A stretch of 64,000 nucleotides of DNA from Streptomyces liliifuscus (lineage in GTDB: Bacteria; Actinomycetota; Actinomycetes; Streptomycetales; Streptomycetaceae). The notes under the pieces were generated by a model. The model was not told where the DNA came from, made no database searches, and saw only the letters and a list, made by a program, of their open reading frames with translations. The stretch covers positions 1,984,001 to 2,048,000 of the forward strand of contig NZ_CP066831.1 of the NCBI RefSeq assembly GCF_016598615.1, written 5' to 3'. Of the stretch, positions 17,157-25,719 are shown one piece after another (position 1 is the stretch's first letter; each line of letters starts with the position of its first letter). The position numbers and the translations under genes were made by a program.

Positions 17157-18341
17157 TCAGCGTGTCTGCCCCCTCTCGAAGTAAGCGGCCAGTTCCGCGT
17201 CCAGCGGCGGCACCTCGTACGGAACGCCACCCCCGCGCAGCGACTCGGTGGCCCGGAATCCCGCCGCCACCGCCATCCGCGCGGAAACCGGGGACGTGTC
17301 GGTGCGCCCTCCCTCGCGTGCGAACCGCAGGAACTCGTCGATCAGCACCGGGTCCGCGCCCCCGTGCTCGGCGTCCTGCTCCACATCGGGCACCGCGTAC
17401 TCGGCGTCCGCCTCGGCCCGGTACCCGGAGCGCCTGGAGTTCCACACCTTCACCACTCCCCCGGGCCCGTCCCCGAAGTTCTCCAGGCGGCCCGCGTCGC
17501 CGACGACCGTGTAGTTGCGCCAGTAGTCGGGGGTGAAGTGGCACTGCTGGTAGGCGGCCAACACCCCGTTGTCCAGGCGCATGTTGACGATCGACACGTC
17601 CTCGACGTCGATGACGGGGTTGAGCGCCCGCTGGGTGTGCGGTGGCCAGTGGCCATCCTCCGTGTACCAGTCGTCGGACTTCGGCTCGCCCGGCGACCGG
17701 CGGTGCGGATTGCCTCCGTACACCATGAGGTCGCCGAACGCCTGTACCTGCCGGGTGTATCCGCCCGCGAGCCAGTGCAGTACGTCGAGGTCGTGGGCGC
17801 CCTTCTGCAGCAACAGGCCGGTGGTGCACCGGCGTTCGGCGTGCCAGTCCTTGAAGTACCAGTCGCCTCCGTAGCCGACGAAGTGACGTACCCACACCGT
17901 TTTGACCGTGCCGATGTCGCCGCGCAGGACGAGGTCGCGCATCAGCCGGATCACCGGCATGTGGCGCATGTTGTGGCCCACGTACAGCCGGGTGCCGGTC
18001 TCGAAGGCCGTGCGCAGGACGAGGTCGCAGCGCTCGATGGTGATGTCCAGGGGCTTCTCGACGAAGACGGGCTTGCCCGCGCGCAGGGCCTCGCAGGCGA
18101 TGTCGGCATGGGTGTGGTCCGGGGTGAGGACGAGCACGGCGTCGACGTCCGGGTCGTCGACGACCTTGCGGTAGTCCTCGACGGTCCGGACGCCGGGGAC
18201 GCTGTCGGCGGCGCGGTCCCGCAGTGCCGGGTCGTGTTCGGCGACGACGGTCACGCGGGAGCCCCGGCCGGGCCGGTGGGCGATGCGCGCGAGCGAACCG
18301 CGCAGGCCGCAGCCGAGGGCGCCGAGACGCAGGTCGGTCAT
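17157..18341 (-). CDS. Gfo/Idh/MocA family oxidoreductase
   Basis: This 394-residue NAD(P)-dependent sugar or inositol dehydrogenase-type protein has Rossmann loop GALGCGLRGSLAR (7-19) and the family motif VEKPLDI (94-100) with the conserved lysine. The C-terminal half is the usual mixed sheet domain, with WYTEDGHWPPH and EDVSIVNMRLDNG. The ATG at 18341 has GGGAAGG upstream; the longer open frame to 18485 lacks support. It is divergent from the DUF2264 gene across a 302-bp region holding a repeat array, suggesting joint control of sugar catabolism. Substrate unknown. Confidence 0.87.
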   Translation of the reverse strand: MTDLRLGALGCGLRGSLARIAHRPGRGSRVTVVAEHDPALRDRAADSVPGVRTVEDYRKVVDDPDVDAVLVLTPDHTHADIACEALRAGKPVFVEKPLDITIERCDLVLRTAFETGTRLYVGHNMRHMPVIRLMRDLVLRGDIGTVKTVWVRHFVGYGGDWYFKDWHAERRCTTGLLLQKGAHDLDVLHWLAGGYTRQVQAFGDLMVYGGNPHRRSPGEPKSDDWYTEDGHWPPHTQRALNPVIDVEDVSIVNMRLDNGVLAAYQQCHFTPDYWRNYTVVGDAGRLENFGDGPGGVVKVWNSRRSGYRAEADAEYAVPDVEQDAEHGGADPVLIDEFLRFAREGGRTDTSPVSARMAVAAGFRATESLRGGGVPYEVPPLDAELAAYFERGQTR

Positions 18342-18483
18342 GGGATGCCTTCCCGTTCGGTGACGAGGAGTCGGATCCGGCGGCAGGTGGTCCAACCGTG
18401 TTCCTCCGAGGGAGCCGCGCCCACCTGCGCCGGAGTCAACTTCCCATCGGGCGACGCGTTCCGGGAGGGCGCACCGGGGCCGC

Positions 18484-18563
18484 ACATACGAACAGGGCCG
18501 ACCACATGCGAACAGGGCTCACTGTGTGCGCACAGAACACATGGCATACGCACACGGCACAAT
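18484..18563. promoter_or_regulatory. Four-unit 20-bp operator-like array
   Basis: Four consecutive 20-bp units start at 18484, 18504, 18524 and 18544 with heads ACATACG, ACATGCG, GTGTGCG and GCATACG, each followed by a MACA-type segment. Units 1 and 2 share CACATRCGAACAGGGC. A perfect palindrome TGTGCGCACA sits at 18525-18534. The array lies about 80 bp before the DUF2264 start and 140 bp before the divergent oxidoreductase start. Confidence 0.6.
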
Positions 18564-18643
18564 TGATCTGTCGGCCCCCGCCAGCCGTATCCCTCTCCGG
18601 AACCTGGAATCGCGCCCGGGAACAGAGGAGTCGGAACCCCGCC

Positions 18644-20527
18644 ATGCCCGCACCGCACGTGTCCCTGCCGCCCATCGACCACGTCCTGTCGCCGCACACC
18701 GGCTGGACGCGGGCGCACTGGGAGACGCTCGCCGACCGGCAGCTCGAAGCCCTGGTCCCGTACGCGACGCCGGGCCTCGCGCAGTACCGGCTGCCCGGGC
18801 GGGCCTCGTGGTCGGGTGTGGTGTCGGACGGGCTCGAAGGGTTCGCGCGGTCATTCCTGCTGGCCTCCTTCCGGATCGCCGGGGCGCGGGGTGACGTGGA
18901 TCCCCGTCTCACAGAACGCTACGCGCGGGGTCTGACAACGGGCACCGACCGCGACAGCGGCGAGGCCTGGCCCGAACTCACCGACTGCTCCCCGCAGATG
19001 GCGGAGGCCGCCTCGATCGCCGTGGCGCTGCACGAGACCCGCCCCTGGATCTGGGACCGGCTGCACACCGAGGCGCAGGAGCGGGTCGTGGACTGGCTGT
19101 GGGGTTTTGTGGGCCGCCGCACCTGGGACAACCACTGGCGGCTCTACCAGGTGGTGGCCGAACAGTTCCTGGCCTCGGTCGGCGCGCCCCACCGCCAGGA
19201 CGACATCGACGCCGGGCTCGACCGCCTCGACGACTGGTACGTCGGAGACGGCTGGTACAGCGACGGCGACGGCCGGACCTTCGACTACCACAACGCCTGG
19301 ACCATGCACCTGTACCCGCTGCTGTGGTGCCGGATGACCGGCGGAGACGGCGGCGGCCGCGGCCACGTCTACCGGGAGCGGCTCGCCCGGTACCTCGCCG
19401 ACCACCCGCGGTTCTTCGGCGCGGACGGTGCCCCCGTGCACCACGGCCGCTCCCTGACGTACCGTTTCGCCACCACCGCGCCGGTATGGATGGGCGCCCT
19501 CGCCGGCTGTACGCCGCTGGAGCCGGGACTCACCCGACGGCTGGCGTCGGGCGCGGTACGGCACTTCGTGGAGCGGGGCGTGCCCGACGAGCGCGGGCTG
19601 CTGCCGCTCGGCTGGTACGAAACGTTCCTGCCGATGACCCAGCCGTACTCGGGGCCCGCGTCCCCGTACTGGGCGAGCATGGGCTTCCTCGGGCTGCTGC
19701 TGCCTCCGGAGCACCCGGTGTGGACGGCACGCGAACTGCCGCTGCCCGTCGAGGAGTCGGACCAGTACACCGCGCTCCCGGCCCCGGGCTGGCTGTTGCA
19801 CGGCACGAAACACGACGGCATCGTCCGCCTGGTCAATCACGGCAGCGACCACAACTCCCCGTCCGGGCCCGCCGAGGACGATCCGCACTACGCGAAGTTC
19901 GGCTACTCGACGGCGACCGCGCCCGAGGCGGCTCCCCACGCCTGGGAGCGGACCGTGGACGGACACATCGCGCTGGTGACCCCGGACGGCACCGCGTCCC
20001 GCCGGCACACCATCGTTCCGCTGCACTGCTCCGGGCGGACGGCCGCTTCCCGCTACAGCGCCCAACTGCCGGGCAGTGAGGAGGAGTTCCCGATCGAGAC
20101 GACGAGCGTGCTGCGCGGTCCCTGGGAGATACGCGTGCACCGGGTGCTCGCGCCGACCGGCCTGACCGTCCGGGAGGGCGGCTACGCGGTCGCCGCCGAA
20201 ACCCGGCCCACCGCCGAGCGGGGCCACGGCTGGGCACTGGCCCGCACGGACAGCGGGCTGACCAGTGTGGTCGTCGCGCTGCACGGCTGGGACGAGGACA
20301 CGGGCATCGCGCGCGAGGTCGAGGCCAACGCCTTCGGCCCGCACTCCGCGACGCCGTACCTCCGGTGCGCGGCGGGCCGTCCTAGCGGCTCCGGCGTGTA
20401 CGTCACGCTGCTCGCGCTGACACGGGACTCCGTACACCCGCAGGCGTTACGGGAATCGGTGTCCTGCGAGGTCGAGGGGCACGAGGTCCGGATCACGTTC
20501 CCCGAAGGGGACACCGTCTCGGTGTGA
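18644..20527 (+). CDS. DUF2264 domain-containing protein
   Basis: This 627-residue protein is cytoplasmic (no signal peptide). It begins with SPHTGWTRAHWETLAD and contains GLEGFARSFLLASFRIAG, WDNHWRLYQVVAEQFL and DYHNAWTMHLYPLLW, conserved blocks of DUF2264. The first 400 residues look like an alpha/alpha-barrel as in polysaccharide lyases and glucuronyl hydrolases, and the last 200 are beta-rich. Family members sit in carbohydrate-use loci. Its divergent Gfo/Idh neighbour fits a sugar-breakdown role; the reaction is not established. Confidence 0.87.
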   Translation: MPAPHVSLPPIDHVLSPHTGWTRAHWETLADRQLEALVPYATPGLAQYRLPGRASWSGVVSDGLEGFARSFLLASFRIAGARGDVDPRLTERYARGLTTGTDRDSGEAWPELTDCSPQMAEAASIAVALHETRPWIWDRLHTEAQERVVDWLWGFVGRRTWDNHWRLYQVVAEQFLASVGAPHRQDDIDAGLDRLDDWYVGDGWYSDGDGRTFDYHNAWTMHLYPLLWCRMTGGDGGGRGHVYRERLARYLADHPRFFGADGAPVHHGRSLTYRFATTAPVWMGALAGCTPLEPGLTRRLASGAVRHFVERGVPDERGLLPLGWYETFLPMTQPYSGPASPYWASMGFLGLLLPPEHPVWTARELPLPVEESDQYTALPAPGWLLHGTKHDGIVRLVNHGSDHNSPSGPAEDDPHYAKFGYSTATAPEAAPHAWERTVDGHIALVTPDGTASRRHTIVPLHCSGRTAASRYSAQLPGSEEEFPIETTSVLRGPWEIRVHRVLAPTGLTVREGGYAVAAETRPTAERGHGWALARTDSGLTSVVVALHGWDEDTGIAREVEANAFGPHSATPYLRCAAGRPSGSGVYVTLLALTRDSVHPQALRESVSCEVEGHEVRITFPEGDTVSV

Positions 20528-20620
20528 GAGAGGTCGTCCCGGTGTGAGAAGGATGTCGTCCCGGCAGGAGAAGGACGTCGTTCCGGTGCGAGGTGGTCCC
20601 GGTGCGAGAGGGAGGTCGTC
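20513..20620. repeat. Degenerate tandem repeat of about 18-22 bp between convergent genes
   Basis: Five to six copies of a GTCGTCCCGGTGTGAGAAGG-like unit start near 20513, 20533, 20555, 20577, 20595 and 20615. The first overlaps the last codons of the DUF2264 gene and the array ends near the stop of the GAF gene. No protein frame explains it. Confidence 0.65.
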
Positions 20621-20647
20621 TCCATGGGGAGGCGAAGGGCGCGCGGG

Positions 20648-21241
20648 TCAGAACCCGCCTTCCCGCAACTCGATCCGCTCGACCAGCTCCGCCGCCATCG
20701 ACTTGATGGTGTCGAGCCCCGCCCGCCCCCACGGCCGGGGCTCGACGTCGGCGACGCACACCGTGCCGAGCGCGATGCCCGTGCGGTCGATGAGCGGGGC
20801 ACCGAGATAGGAGTGGATGCCGAACTCGTCGACGACCGGGTTGCCGGCGAAGCGGGGATAGTCGCGGACGTCCTCAAGCACCAGTGCCTTGTGGCGGACG
20901 ACCACATGGGGGCAGAAGCCATGGTCCCGGGCCATATAGCGGCCGATCCTCGGTTTCACGGCGTCCGCGTGATCCGTACGGGCATCGGCCGACGGCCCGG
21001 CCGGGACGGGGCCGTCGGGGATGTGCAGGCCCGCGAAGAACTGCCGCTCCTCGTCGATGAAGTTGACCATCGCGTACGGCGCCCCGGCGAGCTCGGCGAG
21101 CCGGTCCGCGAACGCGTCGAGGGCCGGCTCCGTGTGCTGACCCAGACCGAGCACCCGCAGCCGCCGTGTTCTGGCGGGGGCCTCCTTGTCCTCGGGGGTG
21201 AGCAGCAGCCGACCGGCCGGGCGTGGCGGGTCGTACGTCAT
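20648..21241 (-). CDS. GAF domain protein, fifth gene of the conservon
   Basis: This 197-residue protein is largely a single GAF domain: AELAGAPYAMVNFIDEERQFFAG, then GFCPHVVVRHKALVLEDVRDYPRFAGNP and SYLGAPLIDRTGIALGTVCV. The Cys-containing GFCPH segment is common in actinobacterial GAF sensors. Its ATG overlaps the cvnD stop by 4 bp, so it is translated with the conservon. A role as a sensor or partner for the G-protein-like complex is inferred. The ligand (haem, redox or small molecule) is unknown. Confidence 0.85.
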   Translation of the reverse strand: MTYDPPRPAGRLLLTPEDKEAPARTRRLRVLGLGQHTEPALDAFADRLAELAGAPYAMVNFIDEERQFFAGLHIPDGPVPAGPSADARTDHADAVKPRIGRYMARDHGFCPHVVVRHKALVLEDVRDYPRFAGNPVVDEFGIHSYLGAPLIDRTGIALGTVCVADVEPRPWGRAGLDTIKSMAAELVERIELREGGF

Positions 21242-21837
21242 GTGTGGGCTCCGTGGCTGGGGGCGTGCGAGGGGGCGTGGGCGAGGAGGTGGCGGACGAG
21301 GGTGAGCAGGGTCTGCACTCCCGAGCTGGAGATCCGGGCGTCGCAGCGCACGACCGGCACCTCCGGGTCGAGGTCGATGGCCGCCCGCACCTCCTCCGGG
21401 TCGTAGCGGAATCCTCCGTCGAACTCGTTGACGGCGACGATGAATCCCAGGCCGCGCTGTTCGAAGAAGTCGACGGCGGCGAAGCAGTCCTCCAGGCGGC
21501 GGGTGTCGGCGAGGATGACCGCGCCGAGCGCGCCTTCGGAGAGCTCGTCCCACATGAACCAGAACCGCTCCTGTCCGGGCGTGCCGAACAGGTACAACAC
21601 GTGTTCCTGATCGAGGGTGATACGGCCGAAGTCCATCGCGACGGTCGTCTCGACCTTGTTCTCGACGCCTTCGAGATTGTCGGTCGCGGCGCCGACCGTG
21701 GTCAGCAACTCCTCCGTGCTGAGCGGCGCGATCTCGCTCACCGCGCCGACGAAGGTGGTCTTTCCCACTCCGAACCCTCCCGCCACCAGGATCTTCAAGG
21801 CGGTGGGAAAGGGGTCAGAGCTGTCGTCGTAGTCCAT
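21238..21837 (-). CDS. CvnD-type GTP/ATP-binding protein
   Basis: This 199-residue small GTPase-like protein has P-loop GGFGVGKTTFV (20-30), a switch-like TVAMDFGRI, and DxxG-equivalent LFGTPGQERFWFMWDEL. AVNEFDG stands at the usual NKxD position. Conservon D proteins work with the roadblock and DUF742 partners at the membrane kinase, in a manner compared with eukaryotic G-protein systems. It overlaps cvnC by 23 bp and the GAF gene by 4 bp. Confidence 0.92.
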   Translation of the reverse strand: MDYDDSSDPFPTALKILVAGGFGVGKTTFVGAVSEIAPLSTEELLTTVGAATDNLEGVENKVETTVAMDFGRITLDQEHVLYLFGTPGQERFWFMWDELSEGALGAVILADTRRLEDCFAAVDFFEQRGLGFIVAVNEFDGGFRYDPEEVRAAIDLDPEVPVVRCDARISSSGVQTLLTLVRHLLAHAPSHAPSHGAHT

Positions 21838-22186
21838 CGAGCACTGCCTCCAGAAGAGACCGGTCAGTGGGGTTGTGGTGGAAGGTCGGGGGCTTCATGG
21901 ACAGCGCCCCGCAGTCGACGAGATCGGACAGCAGCACCTTGGTCACCGCGGCGGGGAGTCTCAGATGTGCGGCGACCTCGGCGACCGAGACGGGGTCCCG
22001 GCACAGTTCGAGTGCCTGGGCGTGCTCGGGGCCGAGGTAGCCGAGAGGGGTGACGCCGGTGGCCATCACCTGCGACAGAAGATCGAGCGCGGTGCTCGGC
22101 CGGGTCCGGCCGTTGCTGACCTGGTAGGGACGGACAAGGCGTCCGGCCGCGTCATCAAGCCAGGGCCCGTCGCCGGCCGAGGTCAC
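21815..22186 (-). CDS. CvnC-type DUF742 protein
   Basis: This 123-residue DUF742 protein contains LVRPYQVSNGRT, PEHAQALELCRDPVSVAEVAAHLRLPAAVTKVLLSDLVDCG and a short tail, a winged-helix-like fold. GTG at 22186 is chosen because GAGG lies eight bases upstream and the codon follows the roadblock stop immediately; TTG at 22192 is possible but too close to the Shine-Dalgarno. It is the standard third gene of the conservon. Confidence 0.9.
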   Translation of the reverse strand: MTSAGDGPWLDDAAGRLVRPYQVSNGRTRPSTALDLLSQVMATGVTPLGYLGPEHAQALELCRDPVSVAEVAAHLRLPAAVTKVLLSDLVDCGALSMKPPTFHHNPTDRSLLEAVLDGLRRQL

Positions 22187-22188
22187 GC

Positions 22189-22623
22189 TCAAGGCCTCAT
22201 CGCCGACGGTTCGACGGAGTGCTGCCTCGGCGCGGTCATCAGGTACGGGCGGACGCTCTTGACCAGCATGGCCATCTCATAGCCGAGCACGGCCGCGTCG
22301 GCGTCGCGTCCGGCGAGCACGGCAAGACAGGTACCGGAGCCCGCGGTGGACACGAAGAGCAGGGTCGAGTCCAGTTCGACGACGACCTGGCGTACGTCAC
22401 CGCCGTCGCCGAAACGGACGCCCGCGCTGCGGCCCAGGGAGTAGAGCCCGGAGGCCAGGGCCGCCATGTGGTCGGCGCTGTCGGGGTCGAGCCCGTGCAC
22501 CGACTTCACGAGGCCGTCGCAGGAGAGCAACACGGCGCTCCTGGTGTGCGGTACGCGCTGCACCAGGCCGCTCATCAGCCAGTCGAGGTCGGATGCGTGC
22601 ACGGTCGGCACATCGCTCGCCAT
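22189..22623 (-). CDS. CvnB-type roadblock/LC7 protein
   Basis: This 144-residue roadblock/LC7 protein has LDWLMSGLVQRVPHTRSAVLLSCDGLVKSVHG at its N-terminus and LFVSTAGSGTCLAVLAG later. Roadblock proteins act as partners or regulators of the CvnD nucleotidase. The ATG at 22623 has AAGGAG ten bases upstream; an earlier ATG at 22692 would overlap the kinase stop and lacks a site. It follows the kinase gene by 65 bp. Confidence 0.9.
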   Translation of the reverse strand: MASDVPTVHASDLDWLMSGLVQRVPHTRSAVLLSCDGLVKSVHGLDPDSADHMAALASGLYSLGRSAGVRFGDGGDVRQVVVELDSTLLFVSTAGSGTCLAVLAGRDADAAVLGYEMAMLVKSVRPYLMTAPRQHSVEPSAMRP

Positions 22624-22688
22624 GGGGGATCGACTCCTTGAAGTACGAAGGTGTGCGGGAGCGGAAGTGGGGGTGGGGGTGGCGTGGT

Positions 22689-25337
22689 TCATCCGGCTGG
22701 TGTGCTCCCGTCGTGCCGGGCGGTGAGGTCATGACCTGGTGCGGGCGCCGTCTCGTGCGCCGCGTGCGCCTCGGGTGGTTCGTGCGCCGGGTGCGCCGGG
22801 TGCGCTTCCCCTATGGGCGTTTCATCCATGTGGGCCGAGTCCCGGAACTGGGCCTCGGCGAGCCCGATGCCGCGCTGGAACGCCGCCATCAGACCGGGGT
22901 CGTGACCTACGTGGAGTTCGGAGTCCGGCCGGGGTGCGGGTCCGTCGCGCAGCTCGGGCACGAGGTGCTCCTGGGCCCGCCGTCTGGGCAGTTGGGGCTT
23001 GCTCATGGTGCCGCGCACGACTCCGCCGCGCGGGGTCGGCGGCGTGACCGTGTTCTCGGCGACGAACCGCCGATCGCCGGGACGGATGCCGGGCACGGCC
23101 TCCGCCGGGTTGGCCCGCGTCTCGGCCCCGCGCACCGGGAGCGGGGACGGAGCACCACCGCTCACGACCGACAGCCCGCCCGCCGCGCCGTCCCGCCGCG
23201 GCTGCGCCGGCACGGCGGCCCGCACGCCGTGGCCGTCGTGCGACGGATACGACGCGGCGTCGTGAAACGCCGCCCGCGGTACGTCGACGGACGCGCCCGG
23301 AACCACACCCGGTACGGAGATCGGGGTCCCGTGGACGGGAGCTTCGTGGGCCGGGCTGCCATGGGCGGGCGTCCCGTGGGCGGGAGTTCCGTAAGCCGGA
23401 CTCCCGTGGTCAGGGGTCCCATGGACCGGCGTCCCGTGGGCGGGCGCCGCATAGGCAGGTGTTCCGTGAGCCGGTGTCCCCTCTGCCGGGCTCCCGTGAG
23501 CCGAGGTCCCATGTGCTGGGCTCTCATGTGCCGGGCTCCCATGTGCGGGCGTGCCATGTGGTGGGGTGCCATGTGGTGGAGCGTCGTGGGCTGACGTGTC
23601 CTGCCCCGGCGTGCCGTGGCGAGGCGCGCTCCTCGGCGGCGACTCCTGTGCCGACATGCCACGAGAAACCGCGGCCTCATGTGTTGAAGAGCTGTGCGCC
23701 GAAGCACTGTGTGCCGCAGGCCCATGTACCGGAGCGGCATGTGCCTGAGCAGCATGTGTCGGAGCGGCATGTTCTGGAACCCCGGGCACCAAAGCACCAT
23801 GCGCCAAGGCGCCCTGTCCCGAAGCACCATGCACCGAGGTACCTCGTGCCGCACCGGCAGGTGCCGAACCGGCATATGTCGAAGCGGCATGTGCCTGCGC
23901 ACCATGTGCGGAACCTCCATGCACGGGCCCACCACGCCCAGCCGCCCCCTCACGCCCGGAAGCACCCTGCCCCAACACCCGGGCCCCAGCACCAGCACCC
24001 CCTGCCGTGACCTCCCGAGGAGACCCACCCCCGGAACCAGCCACGGCCCCGGCCACAGGCCCAGCCGCAGATCCAGCCTGAGCGCCGGAACGGGGCCCCG
24101 CATCGGCCCCACCCCCGGCCGCCTGCTCCCCCTCCGCCCCCAGCAGCGCCTGCGGCACGACCAGTACGGCCTGTACGCCGCCGTAGATGTTGGTCTGCAG
24201 CCGCACGACGATCCCGTGGCGGCGCGCGAGCTGTGAGACCACGAACAAGCCGATGCGGCCGTCCTGCAGCAGGCTCGCGACGTTCACCTGATCCGGATCG
24301 GCGAGCAGCGCGTTCATCTTGTGCTGCTCGGCGAGCGGCATCCCGAGCCCGCGGTCCTCGACCTCGACGGCGAGCCCGGACGTGACGACGTTGGCCCGCA
24401 GCAGCACTTGGGTGTGCGGGGCCGAGAACACCGTGGCGTTCTCGACGAGTTCGGCCAGCAGATGGATCACGTCGGCGACGGCGTGCCCGCGCACGGTGCC
24501 GTCGATCGGCGGTACGAGCTTGACCCGCGAGTACTGCTCGACCTCGGCGATCGCGGAGCGCAGCACCTCGGTCATGGAGACCGGGTTGCTCCACTGCCGG
24601 CGCGACACGGCTCCGCCGAGCACGGCGAGGTTCTCGGCGTGCCGCCGGATTCGGGTGGCGAGGTGGTCGACGTGGAACAGACCCTTGAGCAGGTCCGGAT
24701 CCTCGATCTCGTTCTCCAGCTCGTCGAGGATCGAGATCTCGCGGTGCACCAGCGACTGCAGCCGCCGCGCCAGATTGACGAAGACCTCGACCTTCTGCTC
24801 GCTGCCCGCCTGGCTGGAGAGCTGGGCGGCCTGGACGACGGCACTCACGGCGCCGTCGTGGGCGCGCGCCAGGTCGTCCTCCAACAGGTCGAACTCGTCG
24901 GCGTCCGGGACGGGCCGACCGACGGGTGGGCGCTCGGGCGGCCCCTCGCCCCGGCGCAGGGTCTCGACGAGTGCACGCAGATCGGACTGGCCGCGGGCGC
25001 TGGCGCGGCGCAGCGTGCCGACGCGCTCGTGTACGGACCTGGCGGCGCGGTCGGCGGCCACGGCGGCGATCACGATGCCCGCGAGGGCGACCGCGACGGC
25101 TCCGCCGAGCACGATCCACAGAGTGGGGCCGGGCCGTGCGGCGGTCGTGCGGACGGTGAAGAGCACGGCGGCGCTGGCGCTGAGGGCCACCGCGATGGGC
25201 GGCAGGACCGCGAGGCGGAGGAGCTGGGGCCGTATATGGGTCTCGGGCAGCGTGGGGGCGGTACGGGCGGCCGGTCGCCCGTGCCGCCCGCCCTCGCGGC
25301 GGTCTGCGCGTGCGGCCGGTGCGCGAAGGTGAGACAT
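22689..25337 (-). CDS. CvnA-type nitrate/sulfonate-sensor-like histidine kinase with repeat tail
   Basis: The 882-residue product has two N-terminal membrane helices (about 42-62 and 72-95), a coiled helical region with His198 in QSLVHREISILDELE, and an ATPase domain with HLLAELVENATVFS (292-305), EDRGLGM (327-333) and DGRIGLFVVSQLARRHG (359-375). This is the conservon sensor kinase architecture. After residue about 467 comes a long Ala/His/Gly/Pro/Thr tail, including about 200 residues of degenerate five-residue repeats (HGTPA-like), far longer than a catalytic kinase needs. The ATG at 25337 has GAGG at good spacing. Confidence 0.9.
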   Translation of the reverse strand: MSHLRAPAARADRREGGRHGRPAARTAPTLPETHIRPQLLRLAVLPPIAVALSASAAVLFTVRTTAARPGPTLWIVLGGAVAVALAGIVIAAVAADRAARSVHERVGTLRRASARGQSDLRALVETLRRGEGPPERPPVGRPVPDADEFDLLEDDLARAHDGAVSAVVQAAQLSSQAGSEQKVEVFVNLARRLQSLVHREISILDELENEIEDPDLLKGLFHVDHLATRIRRHAENLAVLGGAVSRRQWSNPVSMTEVLRSAIAEVEQYSRVKLVPPIDGTVRGHAVADVIHLLAELVENATVFSAPHTQVLLRANVVTSGLAVEVEDRGLGMPLAEQHKMNALLADPDQVNVASLLQDGRIGLFVVSQLARRHGIVVRLQTNIYGGVQAVLVVPQALLGAEGEQAAGGGADAGPRSGAQAGSAAGPVAGAVAGSGGGSPREVTAGGAGAGARVLGQGASGREGAAGRGGPVHGGSAHGAQAHAASTYAGSAPAGAARGTSVHGASGQGALAHGALVPGVPEHAAPTHAAQAHAAPVHGPAAHSASAHSSSTHEAAVSRGMSAQESPPRSAPRHGTPGQDTSAHDAPPHGTPPHGTPAHGSPAHESPAHGTSAHGSPAEGTPAHGTPAYAAPAHGTPVHGTPDHGSPAYGTPAHGTPAHGSPAHEAPVHGTPISVPGVVPGASVDVPRAAFHDAASYPSHDGHGVRAAVPAQPRRDGAAGGLSVVSGGAPSPLPVRGAETRANPAEAVPGIRPGDRRFVAENTVTPPTPRGGVVRGTMSKPQLPRRRAQEHLVPELRDGPAPRPDSELHVGHDPGLMAAFQRGIGLAEAQFRDSAHMDETPIGEAHPAHPAHEPPEAHAAHETAPAPGHDLTARHDGSTPAG
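23323..23935. repeat. 15-bp (five-codon) repeat tract in the kinase tail
   Basis: Some 40 degenerate copies of a 15-bp unit encode pentapeptides close to HGTPA, HGSPA, HAAPx (protein residues about 468-672). Phase is kept in multiples of three, so the length can change without a frameshift. The part near 23323-23600 is the most regular. Confidence 0.8.
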
Positions 25338-25643
25338 CGACGTCCTCGTACTGGTGTGTCGGGGCCGTGGGGGCTCCCGCGGGTTCTGCGACCGAGGCAT
25401 GCGCCGACTGGGACACGCGCCATCGCTGCGCCGGTCGAGAGAGTCGAAGAATTCGGCCCTGTGTCGCTCAGCGGCCACTCACAGTAGTCGCCACCGCATC
25501 ATGTGCGGTGGGCAGTTGACAAAGTCCGGCGGCCTGCGTCCCGCTCTGGTATGAGGGTTCGTACGACAGGCCGATAAACCCCTCGCACGTCCGTTCCCGT
25601 GCACTGGCGAACCGATCAGACCTGGTCAGAAGCGGTCAGCAAA
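25338..25643. promoter_or_regulatory. Upstream region of the conservon
   Basis: About 300 bp with no gene. It must hold the promoter for the kinase operon. An inverted repeat CCACCGCA-TCATG-TGCGGTGG at 25491-25511 is the only clear dyad and is a candidate operator. No convincing -35/-10 pair was seen on the minus strand. Confidence 0.45.
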
Positions 25644-25690
25644 AATCGGCGAGGGCCGAGGAGCAGGATGCTCCTCGGCCCTCGCCGATT
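25644..25690 (-). terminator. Terminator of the MBL-fold gene, 21-bp stem
   Basis: Arms 25644-25664 and 25670-25690 are perfectly complementary over 21 bp (core CGAGGGCCGAGGAGC) with a five-base loop. On the minus strand it lies 30 bp after the MBL-fold stop and is followed by T residues. Confidence 0.9.
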
Positions 25691-25719
25691 GCCTTCGAAT
25701 GCCTCCGCGCGCTTCCGCG

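Noticed and set aside
24321..25487. A 388-codon plus-strand ORF opposite the conservon kinase
   Set aside because: It is the antisense shadow of a well-supported kinase with normal codon bias on the minus strand.
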